Assembly (NCBI GenBank): GCA_934454655.1
Contig: CAKSFK010000030.1
Location: 1-12,255, forward strand
Origin: an uncultured Eubacteriales bacterium
GTDB lineage: Bacteria > Bacillota > Clostridia > Oscillospirales > Acutalibacteraceae
DNA: 12,255 nt
Direction of reading: 5' to 3'
Positions 5,879 through 12,255 of this stretch are shown here, piece after piece. Under the pieces are notes generated by a model. The model was not told the origin of the DNA and made no database searches. It worked only from the letters and a program-made list of their open reading frames with translations. Position 1 is the stretch's first letter, and every line of letters starts with the position of its first letter. A program made the translations under genes and the position numbers.

Positions 5879-6706
5879 TTATTTGTGATTTTCGGTTCTG
5901 TAACGGGCGGGCGTTGTGCCCGTTTTTTTCTTAAACACCCTATGAAAATAGCTGACCGTGTCAAATCCGAGGCGCAGGCTTATTTCTTTGATGCTGATAT
6001 TCTGCGTTAGAAGCTCTGTCGCCTTTTTGATTTTTAACTCTGTCAGGTAATCCATAACGCCGCGATCGCAGTATTTGTGAAATGTCTGTTTTAACAGGCT
6101 TTCACTCATCCGACAGCGTTCGGCAATCTCGCGCAAGCAAATGTTTTCCCCGCACGAGCTTTGCAGCACGTGTATTATTTCACGGTAGCGAACGGCAGAC
6201 TCAGATTCGCATACGGCATCGCTCTGTGCGGTACTTGTAAGCAGGCAAAGCATTTCCTCAAGCGCAAGACGGGATTGCGTTACCTTAATATCCGATGTTT
6301 CGGAACCGCTTAAAAATTCGGAAAAACCGTTTACCGCCGCGAAGTAAAGCTCTGTTTGCTTTTCATTGGGAATAAAAAGCTTTTTTTTAAAAAAATTCAT
6401 CATATTTCCCTTTGCGGTAAAGCTTATAATAACAAGATTGGCAGGGCATTCGTCGGTGCAGCTTATTCGGTGAAATTCCATAGGACAGTGGAATAGCATT
6501 TCTCCGGGTTTTAATTCAATAACGGCGTCGTCCGCAGTTACGATTGCCTTGCCGCTTTTTAGGAAAACTATTTCCCAAAAATCGTGCATTTCGCCGCTGA
6601 AATAAAATCCCTTGGGACGTATCACATCAAATGCGGTTGCAATTCCCGTGATTTCAACGGATTTATTCAAAGGAACAACTTTGTATGTAATCATAGCCTT
6701 GCTCAT
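5879..6706 (-). CDS. AraC/XylS-family transcriptional regulator with cupin sensor domain
   Basis: A 275-residue regulator. Residues ~20-100 form the AraC-type cupin sensor (HDFWEIVFLKSGKAIV, then LKPGEMLFHCPMEFH), likely to bind a sugar or related small molecule. Residues ~175-270 carry the two helix-turn-helix motifs: CLREIAERCRMSESLLKQTF (190-209) and ISIKEISLRLGFDTVSYFHR (237-256), ending in the typical KKKTGTTPARYR. I chose the ATG at 6706 (AGGA just upstream, ~37 bases after a good promoter); the open frame reaching back to 6925 runs across that promoter and into the opposite gene. It is divergent from the NahK-like kinase with 100 bases between, so the kinase gene is its likely target, probably through activation. 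Confidence 0.92.
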   Translation of the reverse strand: MSKAMITYKVVPLNKSVEITGIATAFDVIRPKGFYFSGEMHDFWEIVFLKSGKAIVTADDAVIELKPGEMLFHCPMEFHRISCTDECPANLVIISFTAKGNMMNFFKKKLFIPNEKQTELYFAAVNGFSEFLSGSETSDIKVTQSRLALEEMLCLLTSTAQSDAVCESESAVRYREIIHVLQSSCGENICLREIAERCRMSESLLKQTFHKYCDRGVMDYLTELKIKKATELLTQNISIKEISLRLGFDTVSYFHRVFKKKTGTTPARYRTENHK

Positions 6707-6749
6707 TTCCTGTCCGATTTTAAAATAAAAATAGCTGATAATCGATTTT

Positions 6750-6778
6750 ATTATATATTCAGACGTGATATATTGCAA
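6750..6778 (-). promoter_or_regulatory. Promoter of the AraC-type regulator gene
   Basis: On the minus strand, TTGCAA (6778-6773), a 17-base spacer and TATAAT (6755-6750) form a good sigma-A promoter. The opposite direction, toward the kinase, shows only a weak TATATT at 6769-6774 without a recognisable -35, as expected for a promoter needing an activator. Confidence 0.7.
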
Positions 6779-6806
6779 GTAAAAGTTATCGGAAAGAAGT
6801 GTAACA

Positions 6807-7868
6807 ATGGAAATTAAAAAAGTTTTTGAGCAATTTTGCACGGGAACAAAATTTGTAAACGCGGTTACATACGGAAACGGGCATATAAACGACACGTATC
6901 TGATAGCTGCCGAAAACGGCGGCACGCCTGAAAATTATATTCTTCAAAGGGTAAATTCATCGGTGTTTAAAAATCCGGAGCAGGTGATAAATAACATATC
7001 CGCAGTGACAGAGCATATTTCGCATAAGCTTGAAAAAACACAAAAAGATATTTCACGCCTTGTTTTGCGCCTTTCAAAATCAAATGACGGCAAGCCTTAT
7101 TACAGGGATGAAAACGGTAATTATTACAGGGTTTACAACTACATTCCGGATGCAATTTGTCTTGATCTGCCGGAAACCCAAACCGATTTTTACAACAGTG
7201 CCGTTGCGTTCGGAGAATTTCAATGTTTGCTGAGTGATTTTCCGGTTGAGCGGATATATGAAACAATACCGGATTTTCACAACACCGAAAAGCGATACCG
7301 CAACCTCGTCAGCTCCGCTTTAGCCGACCGTGCCCACCGTGCTTCAAATGTTGCCGAGGAGTTGGAGTTTTTCCGTAAACGGCAGTCGTTTTACGGGCTT
7401 TTGGAGCAGAAACACAAGGAAGGAATTTTGCCGAAGAAAATCACCCACAACGACACAAAAATGAATAATGTTATGCTGGACAGACAAACGCGCAAACCGC
7501 TCTGCGTAATTGACCTTGATACCGTGATGCCGGGATTTTCGGTAAATGATTTCGGCGATTCGATAAGGTTTGGCGCGTCAACCGCCGCGGAGGACGAAAG
7601 AGAAATAACAAAGGTACACTTTGATAAGTCGATGTACGACATATATCTTAACGGTTTTTTAAAAGGCTGCGGATCCGGACTGACCGAAAACGAAAAAAAG
7701 TTGCTTCCCGTGGGCGCGGTGATGATGACGCTGGAATGCGGAATGAGATTCTTGACCGATTATCTTGACGGCGACACATATTTTAAAACCGCATATAAGG
7801 AGCATAATCTTGTGCGCTGCCATACACAGATGAAGCTTGCATATGAAATGGAAGAAAAATTACTCTAG
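6807..7868 (+). CDS. nahK: N-acetylhexosamine 1-kinase (NahK-like phosphotransferase)
   Basis: A 353-residue cytoplasmic kinase of the aminoglycoside-phosphotransferase/choline-kinase fold. By recall it resembles Bifidobacterium NahK/LnpB (about 359 residues), which phosphorylates GlcNAc or GalNAc at C1 using ATP in lacto-N-biose/galacto-N-biose use. Shared stretches include GNGHINDTY (23-31), ILQRVN (45-50), the catalytic THNDTKMNN with D216, VIDLDTVMPG (234-243, metal-binding Asp), NDFGDSIRFGAST, and MECGMRFLTDYLDGD near the C-terminus. The start has a GGAAAGAAG site. No lacto-N-biose phosphorylase or epimerase gene is adjacent, so the sugar 1-phosphate must feed enzymes encoded elsewhere. 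A divergent AraC-type gene probably regulates it. Substrate specificity is inferred from family. Confidence 0.88.
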   Translation: MEIKKVFEQFCTGTKFVNAVTYGNGHINDTYLIAAENGGTPENYILQRVNSSVFKNPEQVINNISAVTEHISHKLEKTQKDISRLVLRLSKSNDGKPYYRDENGNYYRVYNYIPDAICLDLPETQTDFYNSAVAFGEFQCLLSDFPVERIYETIPDFHNTEKRYRNLVSSALADRAHRASNVAEELEFFRKRQSFYGLLEQKHKEGILPKKITHNDTKMNNVMLDRQTRKPLCVIDLDTVMPGFSVNDFGDSIRFGASTAAEDEREITKVHFDKSMYDIYLNGFLKGCGSGLTENEKKLLPVGAVMMTLECGMRFLTDYLDGDTYFKTAYKEHNLVRCHTQMKLAYEMEEKLL

Positions 7869-7897
7869 GTCTGGTTTTATAATAATTCAAAATAAAA

Positions 7898-7916
7898 TGC
7901 GGCGGTAACGCCGCAT
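7898..7916. terminator. Terminator hairpin, left copy flanking element copy B
   Basis: The stem TGCGGCG pairs with CGCCGCA around loop GTAA, identical over 19 bases to 7988-8006. On the minus strand it is followed by TTTATTTT, so it can end the leftward P-II-like transcript. Confidence 0.75.
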
Positions 7917-7987
7917 CAGACTGTCGATAAACTCCGGTTTAACTTTGTTGCGGCGATTATGCCGCATTTTGTTTTTCCGCTGACACG
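7917..7987 (+). mobile_element. Repeat element copy B, shortened (71 bp plus shared 8 bases)
   Basis: It starts CAGACTGTCGATAAAC like copies A and C and matches copy C in 76 of 79 positions up to 7995; the three differences are in one hairpin loop region. It then jumps into the right copy of its flanking hairpin exactly at TGCGGCGG, a sequence present both in the element interior and at the start of the hairpin. The rest of the element (about 260 bases compared with copy A) is missing. Confidence 0.8.
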
Positions 7988-8006
7988 TGCGGCGGTAACG
8001 CCGCAT
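7988..8006. terminator. Terminator hairpin, right copy flanking element copy B
   Basis: Identical over 19 bases to 7898-7916 and followed on the plus strand by TTATTATT, so it would terminate nahK transcripts. It lies 3 bases from the stop codon of the convergent P-II-like gene. Confidence 0.75.
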
Positions 8007-8009
8007 TTA

Positions 8010-8672
8010 TTATTCCGCCGTATTCATTCCGAAACCCGCAACCTCGCTTGCAGGCAGGGAAAAGCATATTGTTCCCGCGGGGCTTGAAGGACCGGCACTT
8101 TCCAGAATTGCCCGCATAATATCTGATTTTTGGGACGATTTTGCTACAATTAGAATAACCTCTTTTTCGTCCGCTATTGAAACGTTGTAAAACTTTTCTG
8201 CACTGTTGCCCGTCCCTTTGCCGTGAATGACCGTTCCGCCGGGTGCTCCGGCATTTCTTGCGGCGTTCATAACAAGGTCGGTTCTGCCTGTGTTTGCGAT
8301 CGCGACTATAAGCTCATAGCTGAAGTTAAGTTCCGGAGTGTACTTTGCTTCGGGCTTGTTTCCATTTAAAAATGCCAATGTCTTTCCTCCTCCGACGCTT
8401 TTAATGGGCAGTGACACGATTATTCCGTGTCCCGGTACGCCGATAAAAAGCTGTTCTTTTTGCAGTTTTATAAGTTCCTTTGTTTTTTCGCAGTCGGCAA
8501 CGGTAAGCACCACGTGTTTCTCCGTTGTTTCTATTCCAAGAATGTCCAGCATACTTTTAACCGCGGTTCCTCTGCCGTGGAAAACCGTGCCTATCGGCAG
8601 GGAAAGCTTGTTTATTATATCTGTCAGGGTGTCGGTCACTTTTGGGTTGCAAATTGATATTACAAGATTCAT
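8010..8672 (-). CDS. Tandem-domain P-II-like regulatory protein
   Basis: A 220-residue protein made of two P-II-like (GlnB/GlnK fold) units; ordinary P-II proteins are ~112 residues. The units align: GTVFHGRGTA (28-37) with GTVIHGKGTG (147-156), KHVVLTVAD with KEVILIVAK, and GIIVSLPIKSVGG with GTICFSLPASEVAGF. The classical T-loop uridylylation tyrosine is not evident, so signalling is more likely by ligand binding. I chose the ATG at 8672, preceded by GGGAGG; a GTG at 8687 lies before that site. Its ATG overlaps the stop of the DUF1538 gene (ATGA), implying translational coupling and a joint function, probably as cytoplasmic regulator of that membrane protein. P-II proteins commonly gate neighbouring transporters (GlnK-AmtB); the same here is inference. 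Confidence 0.85.
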   Translation of the reverse strand: MNLVISICNPKVTDTLTDIINKLSLPIGTVFHGRGTAVKSMLDILGIETTEKHVVLTVADCEKTKELIKLQKEQLFIGVPGHGIIVSLPIKSVGGGKTLAFLNGNKPEAKYTPELNFSYELIVAIANTGRTDLVMNAARNAGAPGGTVIHGKGTGNSAEKFYNVSIADEKEVILIVAKSSQKSDIMRAILESAGPSSPAGTICFSLPASEVAGFGMNTAE

Positions 8673-10216
8673 ATTCCTGCCTCCCACAGTTCAACTATAT
8701 CGCAGTCGCCGTAAGCGGCGGGTGTTTCGGCAAGATCACTTTTTCTGCCGCCGTAAATAACGCCAACTATCTGAATTGAGATAAGCGGCATTAAGGCGAC
8801 CATTGCCACAACGCCGAATGCGTCGGTCAGGGGGTTGCCGCCAAGCGCGGTACTCGCGCCGATAAACAGCCTTAACATGAAGGTTGCGGTCATAGGGCCG
8901 GACGCAACACCTCCCGAGTCAAATGCAATTGCGGTGTAAATTTCGGGTACTGCAAACGAAAGTGCAAACGCAAGAATATAGCCCGGAATTAAGAAACAGA
9001 ACAGCGAAATTCCGGTGAGAACCCTTAACATTGAAAGAGCCATTGCGGCGGCTATTGCGGCGGCAAGACTCAGTTTTATGACCCTGCCGGGTATTGCGCC
9101 GGCGCTCACCTCTTCTATTTGCCGTTCGAGAACCGTTACGGCGGGCTCGGCAGAAATGATGAACCACCCGAGCAGTGCCGAAAACGGAATCATAAGCCAT
9201 TTAAGGCTGCCGTTTGCGAGCACTTTCCCCAAAACCTCGCCGAGTGACGAAAAGCCGACGTTTACCCCGGTCAGGAACAGCACGAGTCCAAGGTAGGTAT
9301 AAATAATTCCCACAGTTATTTTCGCGAGGCTCCTGGGGGAAAGTTTAAGGGAGAAAAGCTGAAACAAAAAGAAGATAACAACGATAGGCAAAAGAGAAAG
9401 GGCGACATCGAGCATAGCTTCGGGCAGGGCTTTAATATATGCTCTGCCGATTTGAGAGGTGGCGTCATATTCCGCAACGGCGGTGTCAACCGCAGCGTCC
9501 CGCCCCGGGTAAAAAAAGCCCAGAATAAGAACCGCAAATATAGGTCCCGCGGAGCAGAGCGACACAAGACCGAAGCTGTCGGACTCGGCGGCGGAGTCGC
9601 TTCGGATATTTGAAACGCCCACGCCGAGCGCCAGTATAAACGGCACGGTCATAGGTCCGGTAGTAACTCCGCCCGAATCGAAGGACACAGCCAGGAAGCC
9701 TGCGTCGGTAAAAAAGGCGAGAATAAAGATTATACCGTAAAAAATCATTAAAAGCGTACGCAGCTTAACGCCTGTAAGTATCCTTACCATACACACCGCG
9801 AGGAAAAAGCCGACACCTGCGCCCACCGCCGCCAAAAGAACCGTGCTGTTTATGTGCGGTACGGTTTCGGCAAGCACCTTAAGATCGGGTTCGGCAACGG
9901 TAACGGCAAACCCCACCGTAAAGCTGACAAGGATAATAAAGGGCAGATTTTCGGTTTTGGTCATTGCGGTGCCTATTTTGCTTCCGATGGGCGTCATTGC
10001 CTGTTCCGCGCCGAGCGTGAAAAAGCCGATACCCAAAATCACAAGCACTGCGCCTGCAAAAAAGCTTAAAAGTAAGCCGTTATTCATCGGCACGGCAAAA
10101 AGGCACAAAAGGCTTACTATCACGATGATAGGCATAACTGAAAGAGCGGATTCCCTTATTTTTTCAAGGACAGCGGTTCTGTTTTTTTCGACAATGTCAA
10201 AATTCAAGTTTTTCAC
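8669..10216 (-). CDS. DUF1538 integral membrane protein, fused two-repeat (UmpA-UmpB-like) transporter
   Basis: A 515-residue polytopic membrane protein with two DUF1538 repeats. Paired landmarks: SVMPIIVIV (26-34) and SLLPIVVIF (274-282); AEP (108-110) and AEP (356-358); FDSGGVTTGPMT (179-190) and FDSGGVASGPMT (432-443). The conserved charged and glycine residues inside membrane segments suggest an ion path. In Halomonas two separate DUF1538 proteins, UmpA and UmpB, were reported to act together as a Na+(Li+,K+)/H+ antiporter; here both halves are one chain. Substrate is inferred only from that. It is the first gene of an operon with the tandem P-II-like gene (4-base overlap). The start is uncertain by three codons: the GTG at 10216 has no clear ribosome binding site, while the TTG at 10207 follows GGGGTGA. 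Confidence 0.88.
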   Translation of the reverse strand: MKNLNFDIVEKNRTAVLEKIRESALSVMPIIVIVSLLCLFAVPMNNGLLLSFFAGAVLVILGIGFFTLGAEQAMTPIGSKIGTAMTKTENLPFIILVSFTVGFAVTVAEPDLKVLAETVPHINSTVLLAAVGAGVGFFLAVCMVRILTGVKLRTLLMIFYGIIFILAFFTDAGFLAVSFDSGGVTTGPMTVPFILALGVGVSNIRSDSAAESDSFGLVSLCSAGPIFAVLILGFFYPGRDAAVDTAVAEYDATSQIGRAYIKALPEAMLDVALSLLPIVVIFFLFQLFSLKLSPRSLAKITVGIIYTYLGLVLFLTGVNVGFSSLGEVLGKVLANGSLKWLMIPFSALLGWFIISAEPAVTVLERQIEEVSAGAIPGRVIKLSLAAAIAAAMALSMLRVLTGISLFCFLIPGYILAFALSFAVPEIYTAIAFDSGGVASGPMTATFMLRLFIGASTALGGNPLTDAFGVVAMVALMPLISIQIVGVIYGGRKSDLAETPAAYGDCDIVELWEAGI

Positions 10217-10242
10217 CCCGTAATGTATTGTCCGACGGTTTA

Positions 10243-10271
10243 ATTATAACATATAGGTCATGATTTTCCAA
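10243..10271 (-). promoter_or_regulatory. Promoter of the DUF1538 - P-II operon
   Basis: On the minus strand, TTGGAA (10271-10266), a 17-base spacer and TATAAT (10248-10243) form a good sigma-A promoter about 27 bases before the start codon. Confidence 0.75.
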
Positions 10272-10284
10272 GAAATTTATAATT

Positions 10285-10296
10285 TTGTCTGGACAA
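10285..10296. promoter_or_regulatory. Palindrome TTGTCTGGACAA over the ABC promoter -35
   Basis: A perfect 12-bp dyad overlapping the -35 element at 10290-10295. A copy of its right part, GGACAATACA (10291-10300), recurs inverted at 10224-10233, just downstream of the divergent promoter start. This is a candidate operator shared by both transcription units. I cannot assign a regulator family. Confidence 0.45.
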
Positions 10297-10318
10297 TACA
10301 GGGGAAAACGGGTATAAT
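10290..10318 (+). promoter_or_regulatory. Promoter of the ABC exporter gene
   Basis: TGGACA (10290-10295), a 17-base spacer and TATAAT (10313-10318). Predicted start is ~10325, about 28 bases before the ATG. Confidence 0.75.
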
Positions 10319-10352
10319 TGGTACTGAGTCTATCCGGTTGGGGGAAGCGTTT

Positions 10353-12101
10353 ATGAAGAAAACATCAAGCGGACTTTTTAAGAGATTTTTGCCATATCTG
10401 GCGGCGTACAAACGAACGGTGGCGATAGACCTGTTCTGCGCTTCGCTTACCTGCGTCTGCGACCTTGTGCTTCCCGTTATTTTAAGAACCATTACAAACA
10501 CCGCGCTCAGCAATACGGCGGCGCTTACCGTTTCGCTTATACTTAAAATGAGCGGGCTATATCTTGTTTTAAGAATTATTGACGCGGCGGCTCAATATTA
10601 TATGGCGGATATGGGACACGTAATGGGCGTTTATATTGAAACCAAAATGCGAGAGGACGCGTTTTCGCACCTTTTAAGGCTCGGTCACGGTTACTATTCA
10701 AACACAAAGATAGGTCAGATAATGGGGCGCATAACAAACGACCTCTTTGAGGTTACGGAGTTTGCACACCACTGTCCCGAGGAATTTTTTATTGCGTTTT
10801 TAAAAATAACCGTTTCCTTTGCGGTGCTTTGCACCTGCAGTGTTCCGCTGACAATTGTTGTTTTTCTCTGTCTGCCGTTAATGGCGGCAGTATCCGTAAA
10901 GCTTAACCGAAAAATGAGGACGGCGTTTAAAAATCAGCGCGTTCAGATAGGCGAGCTCAACGCTCAGATAGAGGACAGTCTGCTCGGGGAGCGGGTTGTA
11001 AAGGCGTTTTCGGCTGAAAATGAGGAAAAGGAAAAATTTAATAAAGGCAACCGCAAATTCGAGAGCATAAAGAAATCAACATATAAAATAATGGCGCTTT
11101 TTTCGGCAACCACCCACCTTTTCGACGGGTTTATGTATACGGTGGTGATTCTTGCGGGTGGGCTTTTTGTCATTCACGGCGGCATAACGCCGGGCGACCT
11201 TGTGGCATACATTCTTTACGTTTCAACCCTTATTGCCACAATAAGAAGAATTGTTGAATTTGCCGAGCAGTTCCAGCGCGGAATGACCGGAATCGAGCGC
11301 TTTTTTGAAATTATGGACGCGCCTGTTGAAATTACGGAAAAGCCCGACGCAAAGGCACTTTGCTGCAATGGCGGGGAAATTGAGTTCCGCGACGTAAGTT
11401 TTGTGTATGAGGACAACGGTGAGGCGGTTCTTAACCGACTTAACCTTAAAATAAACGCGGGGGAGAGGCTTGCGCTTGTGGGCACTTCGGGCGGCGGCAA
11501 AACTACGCTTTGCAGTCTTATTCCGAGATTTATGGACGTTACGGGCGGAGCGGTGCTTATAGATGGGACGGACGTGCGTGACGTTACGCTTAAAAGCTTG
11601 AGAACGGCGGTTGGCATTGTTCAGCAGGATGTATATCTCTTCAGCGGCTCGGTTAATGAAAACATTGCCTACGGAAGGGAAAACGCAACCCCCGAGGAGA
11701 TAAGAACGGCAGCCCGTCTTGCCGGGGCGGATGAGTTTATATCGCGCCTGCCCGACGGGTACGATACATATGTCGGGGAGCGGGGGGTGAAGCTCTCGGG
11801 CGGACAGAAACAGCGCATTTCCATTGCAAGGGTATTTTTGAAAAATCCGCCTGTTCTCATTCTGGACGAGGCTACAAGCGCGCTTGACAACGAAAGCGAA
11901 ATGCTTGTGAGCGAGAGCCTTGAAAGGCTGGCGCACGGGCGCACCACCCTCACAATCGCGCACCGCCTTACAACGGTTAAGGATTACGACCGCATTGTGG
12001 TGCTGGGTAAAAACGGCATTGAGGAAATGGGAACGCACAGCGAGCTCCTTGAAAAAAGAGGAACTTATTACAGGCTGTGGAACAAAATACCGATTAATTA
12101 G
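10353..12101 (+). CDS. ABC transporter, half-size exporter (fused permease and ATPase)
   Basis: A 582-residue MsbA/BmrA-type exporter subunit. Residues ~1-320 hold the six-helix transmembrane domain; residues ~345-570 hold the nucleotide-binding domain. All ATPase motifs are intact: Walker A GTSGGGKTT (377-385), Q-loop QQD (424-426), signature LSGGQKQR (481-488), Walker B VLILDE with catalytic E506, D-loop SALD and H-loop H537. It can therefore work as a homodimer; no partner half-transporter is adjacent. Substrate (drug, lipid or peptide) cannot be told from sequence. I chose the ATG at 10353 with GGGGGAAG upstream; the longer frame from 10260 crosses its own promoter. It is divergent from the DUF1538 operon and may share an operator with it. 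A terminator hairpin and repeat copy C follow. Confidence 0.93.
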   Translation: MKKTSSGLFKRFLPYLAAYKRTVAIDLFCASLTCVCDLVLPVILRTITNTALSNTAALTVSLILKMSGLYLVLRIIDAAAQYYMADMGHVMGVYIETKMREDAFSHLLRLGHGYYSNTKIGQIMGRITNDLFEVTEFAHHCPEEFFIAFLKITVSFAVLCTCSVPLTIVVFLCLPLMAAVSVKLNRKMRTAFKNQRVQIGELNAQIEDSLLGERVVKAFSAENEEKEKFNKGNRKFESIKKSTYKIMALFSATTHLFDGFMYTVVILAGGLFVIHGGITPGDLVAYILYVSTLIATIRRIVEFAEQFQRGMTGIERFFEIMDAPVEITEKPDAKALCCNGGEIEFRDVSFVYEDNGEAVLNRLNLKINAGERLALVGTSGGGKTTLCSLIPRFMDVTGGAVLIDGTDVRDVTLKSLRTAVGIVQQDVYLFSGSVNENIAYGRENATPEEIRTAARLAGADEFISRLPDGYDTYVGERGVKLSGGQKQRISIARVFLKNPPVLILDEATSALDNESEMLVSESLERLAHGRTTLTIAHRLTTVKDYDRIVVLGKNGIEEMGTHSELLEKRGTYYRLWNKIPIN

Positions 12102-12111
12102 GCAAGCAAAA

Positions 12112-12135
12112 AGCCTCCCTCTGATGAGGGAGGTT
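12112..12135 (+). terminator. Terminator hairpin after the ABC exporter, abutting repeat copy C
   Basis: CCTCCCTC (12114-12121) pairs with GAGGGAGG (12126-12133) around loop TGAT, preceded by an A-run and followed by only TT before the repeat element starts. The expected U-run appears to have been split off by insertion of copy C. Confidence 0.8.
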
Positions 12136-12255
12136 CAGACTGTCGATAAACTCCGGTTTAACTTTGTTGCGGCGTTTGCGCCGCATTTTGTTTTTCCGCT
12201 GACACGTGCGGCGGAAAAACTCATTGTAAGCGAAAAACCGCTTTTTCAGCGGTTT
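12136..12255 (+). mobile_element. Repeat element copy C, cut by the window edge
   Basis: 120 bases starting CAGACTGTCGATAAAC and matching the head of copy A (read on its minus strand) at 118 of 120 positions, including the hairpins GTTTTTCCGC/GCGGAAAAAC and AACCGCT/AGCGGTT. It begins directly after a terminator hairpin. It is probably full length outside the window. Confidence 0.85.

Noticed and set aside
6707..6925. 73-residue N-terminal extension of the AraC-type regulator
   Set aside because: It would run over the regulator's own promoter and into the 5' end of the divergent kinase gene.
8006..8009. CRISPR array formed by the repeated hairpins near nahK and after M23
   Set aside because: Only two copies at each place, self-complementary, with related rather than unique material between them. 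This fits duplicated terminators around an element, not spacers.
10260..10352. Upstream start of the ABC exporter at 10260
   Set aside because: The extension contains the exporter promoter (10290-10318), and the ATG at 10353 has a strong ribosome binding site.

Overview
The window looks like a chromosomal segment of a gut-type Clostridia bacterium (an Oscillospirales or Ruminococcaceae-like Firmicute is my best guess). The reasons are RNase Y, strong AGGAGG ribosome binding sites, TTGACA/TATAAT promoters with 17-base spacers, a G5-M23 cell-wall peptidase with a WalR-type box, and a kinase close to the bifidobacterial N-acetylhexosamine 1-kinase. The left ~1.7 kb differs: it is the end of an integrated element (integrase, small unknown protein, hairpin-rich DNA that may be a transfer origin) lying against a tRNA-Ser gene.

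Layout, left to right. 1-1776: element end, with a 71-aa unknown protein and a tyrosine recombinase on + and a strong terminator. 1777-2140: intact tRNA-Ser(CGA) on -, then an orphan 5' half of a different tRNA-Ser(CGA), then a strong leftward promoter. 2179-4079: rny (RNase Y) with its own promoter, a ~250-nt leader and a terminator. 4141-5477: a membrane-anchored G5-M23 peptidase with a WalR-like box at its promoter. 5487-5874: a 338-bp non-autonomous repeat element between two perfect copies of a terminator hairpin. 5879-7868: an AraC-type regulator (-) divergent from a NahK-like sugar kinase (+). 7898-8006: a shortened second copy of the repeat element, again between two copies of a terminator hairpin. 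8010-10216 (-): a DUF1538 membrane protein (two fused repeats) translationally coupled to a tandem-domain P-II-like protein. 10353-12101 (+): a half-size ABC exporter, divergent from the DUF1538 operon. 12112-12255: a terminator hairpin followed directly by a third repeat copy that runs off the window.

The main discovery candidate is the repeat family. Three copies (118/120 and 76/79 identical over shared parts) all start with CAGACTGTCGATAAAC and all sit immediately after a rho-independent terminator stem-loop at a gene 3' end. Copies one and two lie between perfect direct repeats of that hairpin (25 and 19 bp, different in sequence). This is what target-site duplication by an element that inserts into terminators would look like. 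The second copy reads as a deletion product formed through an 8-base match. The second candidate is the tRNA-Ser locus: the orphan half has its own distinct stems and keeps the strong promoter, and its similarity to the intact gene stops at the anticodon loop, suggesting a broken host tRNA beside an intact replacement. The third is the fused DUF1538 plus tandem P-II operon, plausibly a nucleotide- or metabolite-gated ion transporter.
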